DNA of 5,029 nt from an uncultured Ruminococcus sp. (GTDB lineage Bacteria; Bacillota; Clostridia; Oscillospirales; Ruminococcaceae). The notes under the pieces are model-generated. The model ran no database searches, was not told where the DNA came from, and worked only from the letters and a program-made list of their open reading frames with translations. Position 1 is the stretch's first letter. The number at the start of each line of letters is the position of its first letter. The stretch covers positions 1 through 5,029 of the forward strand of contig CAMCOJ010000196.1 of the NCBI GenBank assembly GCA_945876405.1, given 5' to 3'. The translations under genes and the position numbers were made by a program. Positions 3,970-5,029 of the stretch are shown piece after piece.

Positions 3970-4178
3970 GTGATAATTGGAATACATGACAATGAACAGG
4001 ATACCTTACGCCGAAAAACTTTTATGCACAAGCAGAACGTAATGAAAGACTTGGCATTATACCAAATAAGTATCAGCTTGAGTTTGCCCAAAGATACATA
4101 TATAGTGGAAAGTACCGTAAGGAAACATGGGCGGAATACTGCAAACGTAATAACATTTATGAGAACAAGGAGGAAATC
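3970..4178 (+). pseudogene. apparently frameshifted reading frame, in phase with parB
   Basis: From 3996 to 4178 the frame in phase with parB is open for 61 codons and reads like real protein, for example LTPKNFYAQAERNERLG and RKETWAEYCKRNNIYE. It has no ATG, GTG or TTG, and TGA codons stand just upstream (3987 and 3993). A good start exists in another frame: GTG 3970, with AAAGGA (3956-3961) 8 bases upstream. One extra A in the A5 tract at 4014-4018 would join that start to the protein-like frame. The options are a broken small gene, an N-terminal extension of ParB, a frameshift error in the assembly, or recoding. No stop separates it from parB. The competing frame over 3922-4206 looks like a shadow. 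Confidence 0.5.
4167..4174 (+). promoter_or_regulatory. strong ribosome binding site that fixes the parB start
   Basis: AAGGAGGA lies 5 bases before ATG 4179. This strong site argues that ParB normally begins at 4179, even though the reading frame stays open upstream of it. Confidence 0.8.
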
Positions 4179-5029
4179 ATGGGTAAGATTGATTTTATGG
4201 CATTGAAAAGGGAACGTGAAGCACAGGAATCAACAGTTCAGGCTGATATTCCTGAAGCTCTGGAACAATCGTACACACAGGTATGGGGTAGTGACAAAGA
4301 AACGGTTGAATACATAGAGCTTAATCGTATTGAACCGTATTCTGACTCAAAGGGCAGGACACAGCCATTCCATATATCTGAGGAGCGAGTTCAGCAAATC
4401 AAATTCAGTGCTGCCGATGTTGGTATTATCACTCCACTTATCGTCCGTAAGAAAGGAACGGTTTATCAGATAATATCCGGTCATCATCGTTACATGGCAG
4501 CTAAAGAACTGGAACTTCTTACAGTTCCTTGTGTGGTGAGAAGTATATCCGATGATGAAGCAACCAAATACGTCACAGAGAGCAATATACAGCGTGTTAA
4601 GCTCACTCCGACAGAATACGCTGAAATATATTCAAGGTATATGGAAATGCGTTCTGATATTGATATGACGGTTCAGGAGATAGCAGACAAGTTTAACATA
4701 TCAAAGAAATCACTTTATAGATACATTAAGATACTGGAGCTTACAGACGAACTTAAAGAGCTGATTGACAATGATATGATTAACGTTGATACAGCAGAAA
4801 TCTTCTGCAATTTTTCCACCGATAATCAGGACAGCGTATGTGAATTTGTACTTAACAGCAATAAGAAAATAAACAGGGCATTAGCAAAGGAAATGGAGCA
4901 GATAGTAAAGAACTATAATGGAGATAAAGTTCCGGCTCATGAATTTTCTTGTCTGCTCAACAAGAAGAAAAAAGCTTGTAAAAATAAGCTCTATAACAGT
5001 TTTGCTGAAAAATATAACATTGAGTATTC
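4179..5029 (+). CDS. parB: ParB/Spo0J-family partition protein (C-terminus beyond window)
   Basis: The visible 283 codons run off the window without a stop, so the C-terminus is missing. ParB proteins bind parS, load as CTP-dependent clamps and stimulate ParA. The N-terminal domain starts near residue 45 (EYIELNRIEPYSD). The CTP-binding motif appears as GHHRYMAA (101-108), equivalent to the GxRR-type box II of the family, and ESNIQR (134-139) matches the ENxQR box. A helix-turn-helix follows at about 164-188 (TVQEIADKFNISKKSLYRY). The section after 210 is less conserved and ends in a Lys-rich stretch (NKKKKACKNK). ATG 4179 was chosen for its strong ribosome binding site. It is separated from parA by two genes. 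RepB-like or regulator roles of the same superfamily are possible. Confidence 0.92.
   Translation, partial: MGKIDFMALKREREAQESTVQADIPEALEQSYTQVWGSDKETVEYIELNRIEPYSDSKGRTQPFHISEERVQQIKFSAADVGIITPLIVRKKGTVYQIISGHHRYMAAKELELLTVPCVVRSISDDEATKYVTESNIQRVKLTPTEYAEIYSRYMEMRSDIDMTVQEIADKFNISKKSLYRYIKILELTDELKELIDNDMINVDTAEIFCNFSTDNQDSVCEFVLNSNKKINRALAKEMEQIVKNYNGDKVPAHEFSCLLNKKKKACKNKLYNSFAEKYNIEY

Noticed and set aside
3922..4206. Frame starting at TTG 3922, 94 codons
   Set aside because: It begins inside the inverted repeat and its later part overlaps the parB start in another phase. The frame in phase with parB is far more protein-like over 3996-4178. Only its start region from GTG 3970 may be real.

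Overview
The window looks like the end of a contig from a low-GC Clostridia-type bacterium, possibly a Ruminococcus or related gut Oscillospiraceae. The signs are strong AGGAGG-type ribosome binding sites, A+T-rich codon use and the style of the small accessory proteins. The content (a ParA ATPase, a ParB-family protein, palindromic sites and many small orphan genes) suggests a plasmid, phage-plasmid or integrative conjugative element rather than core chromosome. All genes I can support are on the + strand. No rRNA, tRNA, CRISPR array, transposase or integrase is visible.

Bases 1-46 are not biological. They match the end of an Illumina P5 oligo, an 8-base i5 index and the Nextera read-1 transposon adapter, so genuine DNA begins at about 47. 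From 47 to 1078 there are four small genes of unknown function (95-283, 346-540, 555-746, 881-1078), with a stem-loop at 302-322 and a structured 134-base leader before the fourth. From 1089 to 1379 a low-GC gene (1123-1395) lies between two copies of the palindrome GTGTCAAATTGACAC. A leader with competing hairpins (1396-1542) precedes a membrane-anchored coiled-coil protein (1543-1992). This is followed closely by a zinc-knuckle/leucine-zipper protein (2005-2268) and the ParA ATPase (2296-3072).

A third palindrome copy (3084-3100) follows parA and covers the -35 box of a good sigma-A promoter that would read into two unknown genes (3174-3389, 3460-3921). A perfect 13-bp inverted repeat (3925-3953) and an apparently frameshifted reading frame (about 3970-4178) come next. 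That frame runs in phase into parB (4179 to the window end, truncated by the window).

The simplest model is a DNA-segregation module. ParA supplies the ATPase and ParB the DNA-binding clamp, with the repeated palindrome as a candidate centromere (parS) and/or operator. The zinc/zipper protein is a candidate accessory DNA-binding or regulatory factor. The odd points are parA and parB separated by about 1.1 kb, a ParA lacking the usual Pro-Pro after its Walker B Asp, and the in-phase frame upstream of ParB. The link between the palindrome and ParA/ParB is inference from position only.
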